NCBI RefSeq assembly: GCF_001974875.1
Contig: NZ_MTQD01000003.1
Coordinates: 225,945-289,944 of the forward strand
Origin: Pseudoalteromonas sp. EB27
GTDB taxonomy: Bacteria; Pseudomonadota; Gammaproteobacteria; Enterobacterales; Alteromonadaceae
DNA length: 64,000 nucleotides
Reading direction: 5' to 3'
Numbering within the stretch: the stretch's first letter is position 1; each line of letters begins with the position of its first letter. A program made the position numbers and the translations under genes. Shown here one piece after another: positions 8,976-18,972 of the stretch. Below the pieces are notes generated by a model. The model had not been told where the DNA came from, did not search any database, and saw nothing but the letters and a program-made list of their open reading frames with translations.

Positions 8976-9992
8976 TTATTTAGTATTAAGTGCCTTGTTA
9001 AATACGTCTTTAAAACGATCAAAATCTTCAATTTGCGGCAAATGACCTAAATTATTCAGTTCAAATAGTTGAGCATTAGGGATAAGTGATGCAGCATGCT
9101 TACCTAACTTATCGTATCGACCAAGCTCGTAATCAACACCGTCTTTTTTCCAGTTGCGACCTGGACCGGTCCTGTCTCGTGTACCAATAATTAATTTAAC
9201 TGGCACAGTTAAATCTTTAAATTCGGTTATTACAGGCTGAGTGAAAATCATGTCATATGTTTTAGCATTTACCCACGCCATTTTTTCTTTATCTGGGCCT
9301 TGAATTTGCCCTGTTATAAAGTCAGTTAAGGCTGAATATGTTGTATTCCACTTACCATCGTAGTAATTTTTTTGTTGATACTTTCTTACACCTTCAGGTG
9401 TTTTTGCTAATTCATTTTTATAGAAAAAGTTAGTATCTTTGTAATCAACATACTGCAAGTAGTTTTCAAGCCCAATAGGGTTTACTAAAATTAGCTTTTT
9501 AGTAGTGTTTGGATACATTAAAGCAAAACGACTCGCTAGCATCCCGCCCATTGAGTGCCCTAATACAATCGACTCCTTTATATTAAGTGAATCTATTAAC
9601 GCGTGAGTATGATGAGCAAGCGTCGCAAATGAATATTGATAATCCGTTGGTTTAGACGATTTGCCAAAACCAATTTGATCAGGGATTAATACGCCGTAAC
9701 CTAAAGATTGCAAGTATTGCGCAGTTGTAGTCCAGTAATCTGCATTAAAATTTTTGCCATGCATAAGCGTAACTGTAGGCATGTCGGATTTGGTTGGCTT
9801 TAAGTAAATATAGGCCATTTTTAATGATTGTTTCTGCGACTCAAGTGCAAAATAATTTACTTTAAAATCGTATTCGTAATTACTTAAAAGTGCATCGTAA
9901 GATAGAGACTCTGTATTTACTTCACTACTTGCTAAAGCATTATTAGTTAAAGCTAACAATGCAGAAAAACAAATAACTTTGATTGATGACAT
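8976..9992 (-). CDS. Exported alpha/beta hydrolase
   Basis: This 338-residue precursor begins with a signal peptide (MSSIKVICFSALLALTNNALAS) and is probably periplasmic. It is an alpha/beta-fold hydrolase: the oxyanion region is LMHGKNF, the nucleophile elbow is GHSMGG, and a late GTRDRTGPG (Asp) and LGHLPQ (His) complete the triad. The substrate cannot be predicted; epoxide hydrolases, haloalkane dehalogenases and esterases share this layout. The ATG at 9992 has an AGGAG site 8 bases upstream, and the longer reading from 10085 would disrupt the signal peptide. Confidence 0.82.
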   Translation of the reverse strand: MSSIKVICFSALLALTNNALASSEVNTESLSYDALLSNYEYDFKVNYFALESQKQSLKMAYIYLKPTKSDMPTVTLMHGKNFNADYWTTTAQYLQSLGYGVLIPDQIGFGKSSKPTDYQYSFATLAHHTHALIDSLNIKESIVLGHSMGGMLASRFALMYPNTTKKLILVNPIGLENYLQYVDYKDTNFFYKNELAKTPEGVRKYQQKNYYDGKWNTTYSALTDFITGQIQGPDKEKMAWVNAKTYDMIFTQPVITEFKDLTVPVKLIIGTRDRTGPGRNWKKDGVDYELGRYDKLGKHAASLIPNAQLFELNNLGHLPQIEDFDRFKDVFNKALNTK

Positions 9993-10085
9993 GTTGATAC
10001 TCCTAGTAAGGCAAGCGTGTGGCTTAAATGAAGTACGACAATAGCTAAGTATTAGACGCTGTTCAATTAAATACTTTTTATGCAT

Positions 10086-10115
10086 AAAAAAAAGGAGCGC
10101 TTAAAAGAGCTCCAA
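10086..10115 (-). terminator. Terminator of the tsx-like gene
   Basis: On the minus strand GGAGC and GCTCC flank a short loop and are followed by eight T residues. Confidence 0.75.
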
Positions 10116-10144
10116 TATATGTAATTTTAACGCAGTGTGGCCGT

Positions 10145-10933
10145 TTAAAATGTCCACTCTACATGTATTTGCGGAACCGACTCTGTGACCTCAGTACCTA
10201 GCTTGTTGTGCCAGTATTGAAGCTCCATACCCAGCAGTAGTGTGTTTTCTTTCATTTGAAGGGCGTAACCCATATCCCACACTAAAATAGGCTGTGCGAG
10301 TATCCACGCTTCTACGTCGTTACCAAATTCATCTTCACGCTCTGCGATGTATTCAGCGTGGCCTTTAAAGCTAAACTTTTGTGAGCCAATAGTGAAAGGA
10401 TATTCAAAAGCTACATCAAGCATCCAGCTATTAGTTTCAATAGGTGCGCCGCCTTTTGCGACACCTTCACTATCGTCAATGTAGGCTGTGAACAGCGTTT
10501 GAAAAAAGTTGAACCCAGGTACATCCCAGCTTAATTTAACACCAGGTAGATACTTCATTACTTTTGCATCGCCAGCAACGTTAATACCGCCCGTTAGGCC
10601 AACATCTAATAATGCGCCAGAGCCAATTTGCTTACCAGTGATGGCAGATAAGCTAACCGTTGAGTACCACTCACCATAAAAATCAGCATCTTGGTAACCA
10701 TCATCTATATCGTCTTTACTGTAATCGATAAAAAAGAAGTTATCGCCGTAATCGTAACCTGATGCATGTTGAACCGAGTATACAGTGGTGTCTGACTCTT
10801 GCTCAGTGAATGGATTTTTTTGGCTGCCATTATTTATATGTAGCGCTGTACTGCTCCAATTGGCAGCAAAAGCCGACGATGATAAAGCTAGAGAAGTAAG
10901 GGTAATAAAAGGGAGTAATTTTTTAAATTTCAT
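10145..10933 (-). CDS. Tsx/OmpK-family outer-membrane nucleoside channel
   Basis: The 262-residue precursor has a signal peptide ending SSSAFA/ANW and a C-terminal beta-signal ending HVEWTF, as in outer-membrane barrels. The sequence pattern (FFIDYSKDDIDDG, DADFYGEWYSTVSLS, SWDVPGFNFFQT) matches the nucleoside-specific channel-forming Tsx/OmpK family. It should let nucleosides or similar small solutes cross the outer membrane. The downstream neighbour on the same strand is the exported hydrolase; a terminator separates the two. Confidence 0.82.
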   Translation of the reverse strand: MKFKKLLPFITLTSLALSSSAFAANWSSTALHINNGSQKNPFTEQESDTTVYSVQHASGYDYGDNFFFIDYSKDDIDDGYQDADFYGEWYSTVSLSAITGKQIGSGALLDVGLTGGINVAGDAKVMKYLPGVKLSWDVPGFNFFQTLFTAYIDDSEGVAKGGAPIETNSWMLDVAFEYPFTIGSQKFSFKGHAEYIAEREDEFGNDVEAWILAQPILVWDMGYALQMKENTLLLGMELQYWHNKLGTEVTESVPQIHVEWTF

Positions 10934-11017
10934 AACTGTTTAATAACTATAATTTTAGTGACACGCGGGAGCGGCAATTATAGCAGAAGAGATTGATTTG
11001 TTGATCGCTAATTTAAC

Positions 11018-11052
11018 ACATGTTGCAGCCTACTTAATAAGCTGCAACATGT
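11018..11052 (-). terminator. Hairpin downstream of the NhaC-type antiporter
   Basis: ACATGTTGCAGC (11018-11029) pairs perfectly with GCTGCAACATGT (11041-11052), a 12-bp stem. The T-tract after it on the minus strand is poor, so termination efficiency is uncertain. Confidence 0.6.
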
Positions 11053-11066
11053 AATAACTCAATTTA

Positions 11067-12383
11067 TTATGCTTTATTACGGCGTAAACAAATAATAGTA
11101 ATCGCCGTAAATGCTAAAATAAAACAGTAATAAGAAGACGTTGATACTTCCCACGGGCTAATTTTAAACGTAGCACCTAACAGTAGCGCTTGTGCGCCAT
11201 AAGGAAGAGAGCCTTGCGTTACACAAGCAAATATATCAAGCAAACTTGCAGAGCGTTTACCGCTTATTTCACCATCATCTGCCAGCTTTTTAGCAATAGG
11301 GCCAGCAACAATAATAGATACGGTGTTATTGGCAATACACATATTACTTGTCATAACCAATGCTGCAATACCTAATTGATCGGCCACTTTACGATGCCAT
11401 TTTGCAATGATTTTTGTAATCGCCTGAATTTTATGAGCAATATAATCAAGGCCACCGTTAATACGAATAAATTCAGATAAGCCACCTATAAACATTGATA
11501 GTAAAAATATTTCCTGCATATCGGTAAAGCCTTTGTAAATGTCTTTTACAAAGCTTGCGCCTTCATAACTTCCTGTAAAGCCCATTAATGCAGCAAAAAT
11601 AATACCGCTAAACAACACTACAAATACGTTCAAGCCAGCAACGGCTAACACTAAAATAAAGGCATAAGGAAGTACTAACCAAATATCGTAATCTTTGGTT
11701 TCAACAACTTGCGCCGCAGGTGTTAAATAAAACAATAAGCCAATAGTTAGTATTGCAGCAGGGACTGCAATTTTAAGATTCTCTTTAAACTTGTCTTTCA
11801 TTTCACAGCCCTGTGTACGTGTGGCTGCAATAGTCGTGTCTGAAATAATTGATAAGTTATCGCCAAACATAGCACCAGATACAATCGTACCTGCCATTAA
11901 AGCAGGATCGATACCTGTTTTAATTGATACCGCATAGGCAATAGGCCCAATAGCACCAATCGTTCCCATAGACGTACCCATTGCTGTAGATACAACCGCT
12001 GCAATTAAAAATAAGCCAGGAAGCAACAACGCAGGTGGAATAAGAGATAAGCCTGCATTTACTACCGCATCCACACCACCGGTTGCACTGGCAACGGCAG
12101 AAAACGCACCTGCAAGTAAGTAGATTAAACACATTGTAATAATATTGTTGTGCCCGGCACCCTTAATAAAGGTTTCTACACACTCATTTACTGTGCCTTT
12201 ATTTAAAATGAACGCAAGCATTATGGCAGGTAATATAGCCACTGGAGCAGGAAGTTGATAAAAAGCGTAGTCAACCCCTTGAGATTGTAAATATAAACCA
12301 GAGCCCAAAAATAGTGCTACAAAAGTTAAAAGGGGTAGTAAAGAAAGTATTGCTTTGTTTTTGTTAAATGATGGCTGCATCAT
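11067..12383 (-). CDS. NhaC-family Na+/H+ antiporter
   Basis: This 438-residue, very hydrophobic protein has about 11-12 membrane segments. Conserved blocks TAMGTSMGTIGAIGPIA, GAMFGDNLSIISDTTIAATRTQG and MTSNMCIANNTVSIIVAGPIAKK are those of the NhaC/YuiF-type antiporters (COG1757). It probably exchanges Na+ or a small organic ion for protons. Two ATGs (12383, 12380) follow a GAGG ribosome-binding site, and either could be used. It is divergent from dapB. Confidence 0.83.
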   Translation of the reverse strand: MMQPSFNKNKAILSLLPLLTFVALFLGSGLYLQSQGVDYAFYQLPAPVAILPAIMLAFILNKGTVNECVETFIKGAGHNNIITMCLIYLLAGAFSAVASATGGVDAVVNAGLSLIPPALLLPGLFLIAAVVSTAMGTSMGTIGAIGPIAYAVSIKTGIDPALMAGTIVSGAMFGDNLSIISDTTIAATRTQGCEMKDKFKENLKIAVPAAILTIGLLFYLTPAAQVVETKDYDIWLVLPYAFILVLAVAGLNVFVVLFSGIIFAALMGFTGSYEGASFVKDIYKGFTDMQEIFLLSMFIGGLSEFIRINGGLDYIAHKIQAITKIIAKWHRKVADQLGIAALVMTSNMCIANNTVSIIVAGPIAKKLADDGEISGKRSASLLDIFACVTQGSLPYGAQALLLGATFKISPWEVSTSSYYCFILAFTAITIICLRRNKA

Positions 12384-12751
12384 AATCCTCGAAACCAGTT
12401 AATTTACAACAGCCAAAAATTCCTCTTTTAGCTGAATTTAGCAAATCTACCTACTATGTTAATCATTAACAAAATTAGGAGAATGCAGCGCCCGCAAGCC
12501 AAAGACCAAATCGACGCGAAAGAGAAGTTTAAATGTATAGATGGCTAAAGTAAACTGGTATTGTTATTATTATTTAATTAAAGGGTTACCTGACTATTGC
12601 ATGACTTTTAGATAATATCTACAAAGTAACGCTATTTTCAGCGATTAATATTTGTCCAACTGCATAAAAATGCCCAAACGCGTATTTGCAATGCTCCGGA
12701 TATATACTCAGATTAGTAAAAAACGGATTCAAATTTAAATTAGGTAAAACA
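12384..12751. other. Divergent control region between the NhaC-type gene and dapB
   Basis: No gene is visible. An imperfect ArgR-like half-site, TGCATAAAAATGC, lies at 12661-12673. A possible -10 box, TATACT, lies at 12703-12708 ahead of dapB, but no -35 box fits it. ArgR control of dapB-carAB would be plausible since carbamoyl phosphate feeds arginine synthesis, but the match is partial. Confidence 0.3.
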
Positions 12752-13555
12752 ATGACTACAAATCGAATAGGCGTTTTTGGTGCTAACGGCAGAATGGGCT
12801 TAGCATTACTGGAAGCTGCAACAATTAAAGAGCAAACACAACTTACAGGTGCATACGTTCGTAGCAGTTCATCGTTATTAGGTATTAATGTAAATCAAGT
12901 AAATAGCGCAGCCGATAATAGTGTTAGCTTTAGCGAAGAAACCACAATAGATAATGTAGATGTTTTAATCGACTTTACGCTTCCCGCTGGTATGAAAAAC
13001 CATTTAAAAACCGCTGTAGCACAAAAAATTCCTATGGTTATTGGTACAACGGGTTTAACAAGCGACGATATGGCACTTTTACACGATGCCGCTAAGCATA
13101 TTCCTATTGTATTTGCGCGGAACTACAGTGTAGGAGTCAATGTATTACTGAACCTTGTGCAAACCGCAGCGATTAAATTTGGTGACGATTTAGATATTGA
13201 AATATTTGAAGCGCATCATCGCCATAAAATAGACGCACCATCGGGTACTGCGCTCGCTATAGGTGAGTCAATCGCAGAGGCAAAAGGCTGGGATCACGAC
13301 GAGGTTGCTGTATACGACCGAAGCCAAGTAGAAACCGCTAAATCGCAAAACGAAATTGGTTATTCGGTACTAAGAGGGGGCGATATAGTAGGTGAACACA
13401 CCGCATACTTCGCCACAATGGGCGAAAGACTCGAATTAACCCACAAAGCAAGTTCAAGAATGACATTCGCTTTAGGTGCTGTAAGGGCTGCAAGCTGGTT
13501 GAAAAATAAACCTGCAGGACTTTATGATATGCAAGATGTGCTAGATCTGAAGTAG
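12752..13555 (+). CDS. dapB: 4-hydroxy-tetrahydrodipicolinate reductase
   Basis: DapB makes tetrahydrodipicolinate in the diaminopimelate/lysine pathway with NAD(P)H. The nucleotide-binding GANGRMG loop lies at the N-terminus. The catalytic block EAHHRHKIDAPSGTA lies at about residues 150-165. The ATG at 12752 follows AGG by 7 bases and gives 267 residues, close to the 273 of E. coli. The dapB-carA-carB-greA order is familiar from other gammaproteobacteria. Confidence 0.95.
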   Translation: MTTNRIGVFGANGRMGLALLEAATIKEQTQLTGAYVRSSSSLLGINVNQVNSAADNSVSFSEETTIDNVDVLIDFTLPAGMKNHLKTAVAQKIPMVIGTTGLTSDDMALLHDAAKHIPIVFARNYSVGVNVLLNLVQTAAIKFGDDLDIEIFEAHHRHKIDAPSGTALAIGESIAEAKGWDHDEVAVYDRSQVETAKSQNEIGYSVLRGGDIVGEHTAYFATMGERLELTHKASSRMTFALGAVRAASWLKNKPAGLYDMQDVLDLK

Positions 13556-13865
13556 TTTAGTTACTTTTTTAGCTGTTTGGGTCTAATTTCACCTACAGTG
13601 ACTTGTTTGTAACAATTTACCAAATAATGTTAGACCTAAATAGCATCTTCATGTAATATGCAGCCAATTTGCCAAAAATTACTAAATGCGTGTTTCCAAT
13701 TATACCCAAGTGGCTAGTAAATCCAGGGTTTCAGTGGGAATAAAAATAGTTTTAGGCAAGAAAAAATGATTGAAGGTTTAGTGGTTTACATCTGCATCAT
13801 TTAAGACTGCGTAAAACAATTTAAGCTCACAAAAATCTGGTTTTGACGATCCCTCTGGGTATTGG
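13556..13865. other. Intergenic region between dapB and the carA leader hairpin
   Basis: About 310 bp without a credible gene. I could not assign a convincing sigma70 promoter. The sequence CCCTCTGGG at 13851-13859 could form a very small hairpin ahead of the leader hairpin described separately. Confidence 0.3.
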
Positions 13866-13902
13866 CGGGGTGTTAAGCAATTGCTTGCTCCCGTTTTTTA
13901 CT
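13866..13902 (+). promoter_or_regulatory. Candidate attenuator hairpin in the carA leader
   Basis: The palindrome AAGCAATTGCTT (13875-13886) is flanked by GGCGGGG and CTCCCG arms that pair imperfectly. Six T residues follow at once, before the AGGAGG of carA. This has the form of an intrinsic terminator, yet it lies in front of a gene rather than behind one. Confidence 0.5.
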
Positions 13903-13917
13903 GTTAGGAGGTTTAAC

Positions 13918-15054
13918 TTGACTAAATCCGCTCTGTTAGTCCTAGAAGACGGCACAGTGTTTCGCGGTACTGCAATCGGCGCTGACGGCATGTCTGTCGG
14001 TGAAGTAGTATTCAATACGTCTATGACTGGTTATCAAGAAATTTTGACTGATCCATCATACGCGGAACAAATCGTAACTTTGACGTACCCACACATCGGT
14101 AATACGGGTACCAACAGCGAAGACGAAGAAGCGAATCAAATTTGGGCTAAAGGCCTAGTGATCCGTGATTTGCCACTGCTAGCGAGTAATTTCCGTAACG
14201 AGCAATCGTTAGATGATTACTTAAAAGAACGTAATATTTTAGGTATTGCGGACATCGACACCAGAAAATTAACTCGAATTTTGCGTGATAAAGGCGCACA
14301 AAACGGGTGTATTATTGCTGGCGACGAGTTAGACGAGAAAAAAGCGCTACAAGCCGCGCAAGCCTTCCCAGGTTTAAAAGGTATGGATTTAGCAAAAGTT
14401 GTCTCAACCAAGGAAAATTTTGAGTGGCGCGAATCAAGCTGGACATTAGGCGAAGGATTTAAAACCCTTGATACTGCTGATGAAAAGTTTCATGTTGTTG
14501 CCTACGACTTCGGTGTAAAGCGTAATATTTTACGTATGCTTGTAGACCGAAGCTGTAAACTTACAGTAGTACCAGCGCAAACTTCTGCCGCTGACGTACT
14601 GGCTTTAAACCCTGATGGTATCTTCCTATCTAATGGCCCTGGCGATCCTGAGCCATGTACTTACGCTATTGATGCAATTAAAACCTTTTTAGAAACCGAC
14701 ACACCTATTTTTGGTATCTGTCTAGGTCATCAGTTATTAGCCCTTGCCTCAGGTGCTAAAACAGAAAAAATGAAATTTGGCCACCACGGCGCTAACCACC
14801 CAGTTAAAGACTTAGACCGCGATGTAGTTATGATCACGGCTCAAAACCATGGTTTTGCAGCTCAAGAGTCAAGCCTGCCAAGTACGCTTCGTGCCACGCA
14901 CAAATCGTTATTTGATGGAACGCTTCAAGGTATTCATCGTACAGATAAACCTGCGTTTAGCTTCCAGGGTCACCCTGAAGCAAGCCCTGGTCCGCACGAT
15001 GCAGCCCCATTATTTGACCACTTCATCGATTTGATGCAAGCGCGTAAACACTAA
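13918..15054 (+). CDS. carA: Carbamoyl-phosphate synthase small (glutaminase) subunit
   Basis: CarA hydrolyses glutamine and passes ammonia to CarB for carbamoyl phosphate synthesis (arginine and pyrimidines). The class I amidotransferase triad is visible: Cys in GICLGHQ near residue 268, and His/Glu in QGHPEASPG near the end. I place the start at TTG 13918, six bases after a perfect AGGAGG, giving [15 protein letters not shown] and 378 residues (E. coli 382). The reading frame is open further upstream, but that part runs through the leader hairpin. carB follows after 16 bp. Confidence 0.95.
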   Translation: MTKSALLVLEDGTVFRGTAIGADGMSVGEVVFNTSMTGYQEILTDPSYAEQIVTLTYPHIGNTGTNSEDEEANQIWAKGLVIRDLPLLASNFRNEQSLDDYLKERNILGIADIDTRKLTRILRDKGAQNGCIIAGDELDEKKALQAAQAFPGLKGMDLAKVVSTKENFEWRESSWTLGEGFKTLDTADEKFHVVAYDFGVKRNILRMLVDRSCKLTVVPAQTSAADVLALNPDGIFLSNGPGDPEPCTYAIDAIKTFLETDTPIFGICLGHQLLALASGAKTEKMKFGHHGANHPVKDLDRDVVMITAQNHGFAAQESSLPSTLRATHKSLFDGTLQGIHRTDKPAFSFQGHPEASPGPHDAAPLFDHFIDLMQARKH

Positions 15055-15070
15055 TTTAACTGGAGTAATA

Positions 15071-18000
15071 ATGCCAAAACGTACCGACATAAAAAGCATT
15101 CTTATCTTAGGCGCAGGCCCAATTGTAATTGGTCAAGCTTGTGAATTTGACTACTCTGGTGCACAAGCGTGTAAAGCACTTAGAGAAGAAGGCTACAGAG
15201 TTATATTAGTTAACTCAAACCCTGCAACCATCATGACCGACCCTGATATGGCCGATGCAACCTACATCGAACCAATTCATTGGGAAGTGGTAGAAAAAAT
15301 TATTGAAAAAGAAAAGCCAGATGCAGTGCTGCCTACAATGGGTGGTCAAACAGCATTAAACTGTGCGCTTGAACTAGACAAGCACGGTGTATTGGCTAAG
15401 CACGGCGTTGAACTTATTGGTGCAACGGCTGATGCAATCGACAAAGCAGAAAACCGTGAACGCTTTGACATTGCAATGAAAAATATTGGTCTTGAATGTC
15501 CACGTGCTGAGATTGCTCACACAATGGAAGAAGCTAAAGACACAATGACTCGCATTGGCTTGCCATGTATTATTCGTCCATCTTTCACTATGGGCGGCAC
15601 CGGCGGCGGTGTAGCGTATAACATGGAAGAGTTTGAAGAAATTTGTGAGCGCGGCTTAGACTTATCGCCAACAAACGAATTACTAATTGATGAATCACTG
15701 ATTGGTTGGAAAGAGTACGAAACAGAAGTTGTACGTGATAAAAACGACAACTGTATTATTGTTTGTACTATTGAAAACTTTGACCCTATGGGTGTTCACA
15801 CTGGCGATTCAATCACCGTTGCACCAGCGCAAACGCTAACCGACAAAGAATACCAAATTATGCGTAACGCCTCTATGGCGGTATTACGTGAAATTGGTGT
15901 AGAAACTGGCGGCTCTAACGTGCAGTTTGGTATTAATCCTGCTGATGGCCGTATGGTTATTATTGAGATGAACCCACGTGTATCACGTTCATCTGCATTA
16001 GCATCTAAAGCAACGGGTTTCCCAATTGCTAAAATTGCTGCAAAGCTAGCAGTAGGTTACACGCTTGATGAACTTCAAAACGACATCACTGGCGGTAAAA
16101 CACCAGCGTCTTTTGAGCCTTCAATAGATTACGTTGTAACAAAAATACCTCGCTTTAATTTCGAAAAATTTGCCGGTGCTAACGACCGTTTAACTACGCA
16201 AATGAAATCAGTTGGCGAAGTAATGGCGATTGGCCGTAATCAACAAGAGTCACTGCACAAAGCATTACGTGGTCTTGAAGTGGGCGCAACGGGTTTTAAC
16301 CCGATAGTTGCACTTGATGACCCTAAAGCAAAAGAAAAAATTATCCGTGAACTACGCGAGCCAGGCGCTGAGCGTATTTGGTACATTGCCGATGCAATGC
16401 GCCATGGTATGAGCGTTGATGATGTTTACGAACTGACTAAAGTTAATCGCTGGTTCTTAGTACAAATAGAAGACATTTTAAAAGACGAAGCAAAAATTGG
16501 TGAAGTAGGTATGGCGGGCTTAAATGCCGACTTCCTACGTAAACTTAAACGCAAAGGTTTTGCAGATCCGCGTATAGCTGAAATTGCGGGTGTATCTGAA
16601 GCTGAAATTCGTAAAAAGCGTCATTTATTAAACATCGTGCCAGTATACAAGCGTGTTGATACGTGTGCAGCTGAATTTAGCTCAGACACTGCTTATATGT
16701 ATTCAACTTACGATGAAGAGTGTGAAGCTAACCCAACTGATCGTGATAAAATCATGGTTATCGGTGGTGGCCCTAACCGCATCGGTCAAGGTATTGAGTT
16801 TGATTACTGTTGTGTACATGCTTCGCTTGCGCTTCGTGAAGACGGTTATGAAACCATCATGGTTAACTGTAACCCTGAAACGGTATCTACCGATTACGAT
16901 ACATCTGACAGGTTATATTTCGAACCAATTACACTTGAAGATGTACTCGAAATCGTACGTGTTGAAAAGCCAAAAGGCGTTATCGTGCAGTATGGTGGTC
17001 AAACACCACTTAAACTAGCGCGTGAGCTTGAAGCGAATGGCGTGCCAGTGATAGGTACTTCACCTGATGCGATTGACCGTGCAGAAGACCGCGAACGTTT
17101 CCAACAACTTGTTGAACGTTTGAACTTACTTCAGCCAGAAAACGCAACAGTAACTTCAACTGAAGAAGCTTTACTTAAATCAGTTGAAATTGGCTTCCCA
17201 TTGGTTGTACGCCCGTCGTATGTACTTGGTGGTCGTGCAATGGAAATTGTATACGACGAAGACGATTTACGTCGCTACATGACCGAAGCTGTGCAAGCAT
17301 CAAACGAAGCGCCTGTATTGCTGGACCGTTTCTTAGATAATGCGATTGAAGTTGACGTTGACGCAATTTGTGATGGCGAGCAAGTAATCATCGGCGGTAT
17401 CATGGAGCATATTGAACAAGCGGGTGTTCACTCAGGTGACTCAGCATGTTCATTACCAGCACATTCATTATCGCAAGAAGTGCAAGATGTAATGCGCAAG
17501 CAAGTAACCGACATGGCGCTTGAACTTGGTGTTGTTGGCTTGATGAATACACAGTTTGCAGTAAAAGATGGCAAAGTGTACTTAATTGAAGTTAATCCAC
17601 GTGCTGCACGTACTGTACCGTTTGTATCTAAAGCAACCGGTGTGGCGCTTGCAAAAGTAGCTGCACGTTGTATGGCAGGTCAGTCTTTAGCAAGCCAAGG
17701 TATTACTAAAGAAGTGATCCCTCCTTACTACAGCGTTAAAGAAGTTGTACTGCCGTTTGCTAAGTTTCAGGGTGTGGATCCAATCCGAGGTCCTGAAATG
17801 CGTTCAACGGGTGAAGTGATGGGTGTTGGTGATACTTTCGCCGAAGCATTCGCAAAAGCACAATTAGGTGCAAGCAACACTTTACCACGCGGTGGTCGCG
17901 CGCTATTATCTGTTCGTAATAGCGATAAGCCACGTATTGTTGAATTAGCCAAAATCATGACCGACTTAGGTTTTGAACTTGACGCAACTGGTGGCACGGC

Positions 18001-18289
18001 ACAAGCTCTTGAAGAAGCTGGCATTGAAGTACGACGTGTAAACAAAGTATATGAAGGCCGCCCGCATATTCTTGATTATATCAAGAATAAAGAGTACAGC
18101 TATATCGTTAATACCACCGAAGGTCGCCAAGCGATCGAAGATTCGAAGGTGTTACGTCGTGGTGCATTGCAAAATAAAACCAACTATACGACAACCTTGA
18201 ACGCGGCATTCGCTAACTGTACTGCTAATAAAGCAGATGACCGCAGTAAAGTGACGTCAGTTCAAGAGCTACACCTGCGATTGAACTAA
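15071..18289 (+). CDS. carB: Carbamoyl-phosphate synthase large subunit
   Basis: CarB combines bicarbonate, ammonia and two ATP into carbamoyl phosphate. The 1072-residue length equals the family norm. Two homologous ATP-grasp halves are seen: the first opens with [23 protein letters not shown], the second near residue 555 with [21 protein letters not shown]. Each half has the NP-R Mg/ATP motif ([36 protein letters not shown]). A C-terminal MGS-like allosteric domain (about residues 935-1072) is where UMP and ornithine normally act. It follows carA closely in one operon. Confidence 0.97.
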   Translation: MPKRTDIKSILILGAGPIVIGQACEFDYSGAQACKALREEGYRVILVNSNPATIMTDPDMADATYIEPIHWEVVEKIIEKEKPDAVLPTMGGQTALNCALELDKHGVLAKHGVELIGATADAIDKAENRERFDIAMKNIGLECPRAEIAHTMEEAKDTMTRIGLPCIIRPSFTMGGTGGGVAYNMEEFEEICERGLDLSPTNELLIDESLIGWKEYETEVVRDKNDNCIIVCTIENFDPMGVHTGDSITVAPAQTLTDKEYQIMRNASMAVLREIGVETGGSNVQFGINPADGRMVIIEMNPRVSRSSALASKATGFPIAKIAAKLAVGYTLDELQNDITGGKTPASFEPSIDYVVTKIPRFNFEKFAGANDRLTTQMKSVGEVMAIGRNQQESLHKALRGLEVGATGFNPIVALDDPKAKEKIIRELREPGAERIWYIADAMRHGMSVDDVYELTKVNRWFLVQIEDILKDEAKIGEVGMAGLNADFLRKLKRKGFADPRIAEIAGVSEAEIRKKRHLLNIVPVYKRVDTCAAEFSSDTAYMYSTYDEECEANPTDRDKIMVIGGGPNRIGQGIEFDYCCVHASLALREDGYETIMVNCNPETVSTDYDTSDRLYFEPITLEDVLEIVRVEKPKGVIVQYGGQTPLKLARELEANGVPVIGTSPDAIDRAEDRERFQQLVERLNLLQPENATVTSTEEALLKSVEIGFPLVVRPSYVLGGRAMEIVYDEDDLRRYMTEAVQASNEAPVLLDRFLDNAIEVDVDAICDGEQVIIGGIMEHIEQAGVHSGDSACSLPAHSLSQEVQDVMRKQVTDMALELGVVGLMNTQFAVKDGKVYLIEVNPRAARTVPFVSKATGVALAKVAARCMAGQSLASQGITKEVIPPYYSVKEVVLPFAKFQGVDPIRGPEMRSTGEVMGVGDTFAEAFAKAQLGASNTLPRGGRALLSVRNSDKPRIVELAKIMTDLGFELDATGGTAQALEEAGIEVRRVNKVYEGRPHILDYIKNKEYSYIVNTTEGRQAIEDSKVLRRGALQNKTNYTTTLNAAFANCTANKADDRSKVTSVQELHLRLN

Positions 18290-18298
18290 GGAAATGTG

Positions 18299-18320
18299 CC
18301 AAGGCCAACTAGGGCCTTGG
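18299..18320 (+). promoter_or_regulatory. GC-rich hairpin between carB and greA
   Basis: CCAAGGCC and GGCCTTGG form a perfect 8-bp stem around a 6-base loop, 10 bp after the carB stop. It is not followed by a T-tract, so it may be an RNA-processing or stability element rather than a terminator. Confidence 0.5.
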
Positions 18321-18337
18321 TGTTAAGTGAGAAAAGT

Positions 18338-18814
18338 ATGCAATCAATTCCGATGACAGTTCGTGGCGCAGATTTACTGCGTAAAGAGCTTAACGAATTA
18401 AAAACAGTTACCCGTCCTAAAATCGTAAGTGATATTGCGGTTGCACGTGAACATGGTGACTTAAAAGAAAATGCTGAGTACCACGCTGCGCGTGAGCAAC
18501 AGGGTTTTTGTGAAGGTCGAATTCAAGAAATTGAAGCAAAGCTTTCAAATGTTCAAATTATCGACGTAACTAAAATGCCGAATACTGGTAAAGTTATCTT
18601 TGGCACTACGGTAACAATTGTAAATGTAGAAACCGATGCAGAAGTAAAATACCGTATTGTGGGCGATGATGAAGCAAATATTAAAAACAATTTAATATCT
18701 GTTAACTCGCCTATAGCGCGTGGTTTAATTGGTAAACAAATGGACGACGCAGTGTCTATTGAAACACCAAAAGGTATTGTTGAGTACGAAATCATTGAAG
18801 TTGAGTATCTTTAA
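18338..18814 (+). CDS. greA: Transcript cleavage factor GreA
   Basis: GreA rescues backtracked RNA polymerase by stimulating cleavage of the nascent RNA. From [18 protein letters not shown] the protein has 158 residues, the family length. The coiled-coil tip carries the acidic [17 protein letters not shown] block, followed by [14 protein letters not shown] and the C-terminal globular part [14 protein letters not shown]. The ATG at 18338 is preferred to an earlier in-frame codon because it matches the conserved N-terminus. It lies 48 bp after carB. Confidence 0.96.
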   Translation: MQSIPMTVRGADLLRKELNELKTVTRPKIVSDIAVAREHGDLKENAEYHAAREQQGFCEGRIQEIEAKLSNVQIIDVTKMPNTGKVIFGTTVTIVNVETDAEVKYRIVGDDEANIKNNLISVNSPIARGLIGKQMDDAVSIETPKGIVEYEIIEVEYL

Positions 18815-18846
18815 CGCACAACTCACTTTAACGTTTTAAATAAAAG

Positions 18847-18871
18847 CCGATGTAATTACATCGGTTTTTTT
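18847..18871 (+). terminator. Terminator of greA
   Basis: The palindrome CCGATGTAATTACATCGG is followed by seven T residues. Confidence 0.9.
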
Positions 18872-18972
18872 ATGTCTTAAATAAATTACTATACTGATAA
18901 GGGCGTTCATATTGCATAAAGAGTAGGCATGATGATATAGGTACATAATCACTTCATTAAAAGGAACACTCA

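Noticed and set aside
13675..13705. Sigma70 promoter for carA
   Set aside because: TTGCCA and TTATAC are 25 bp apart, too far for a normal promoter.
13843..13917. In-frame N-terminal extension or leader peptide of carA
   Set aside because: The frame is open but the TTG at 13918 has a perfect ribosome-binding site and the right family length; the extension runs through the hairpin.
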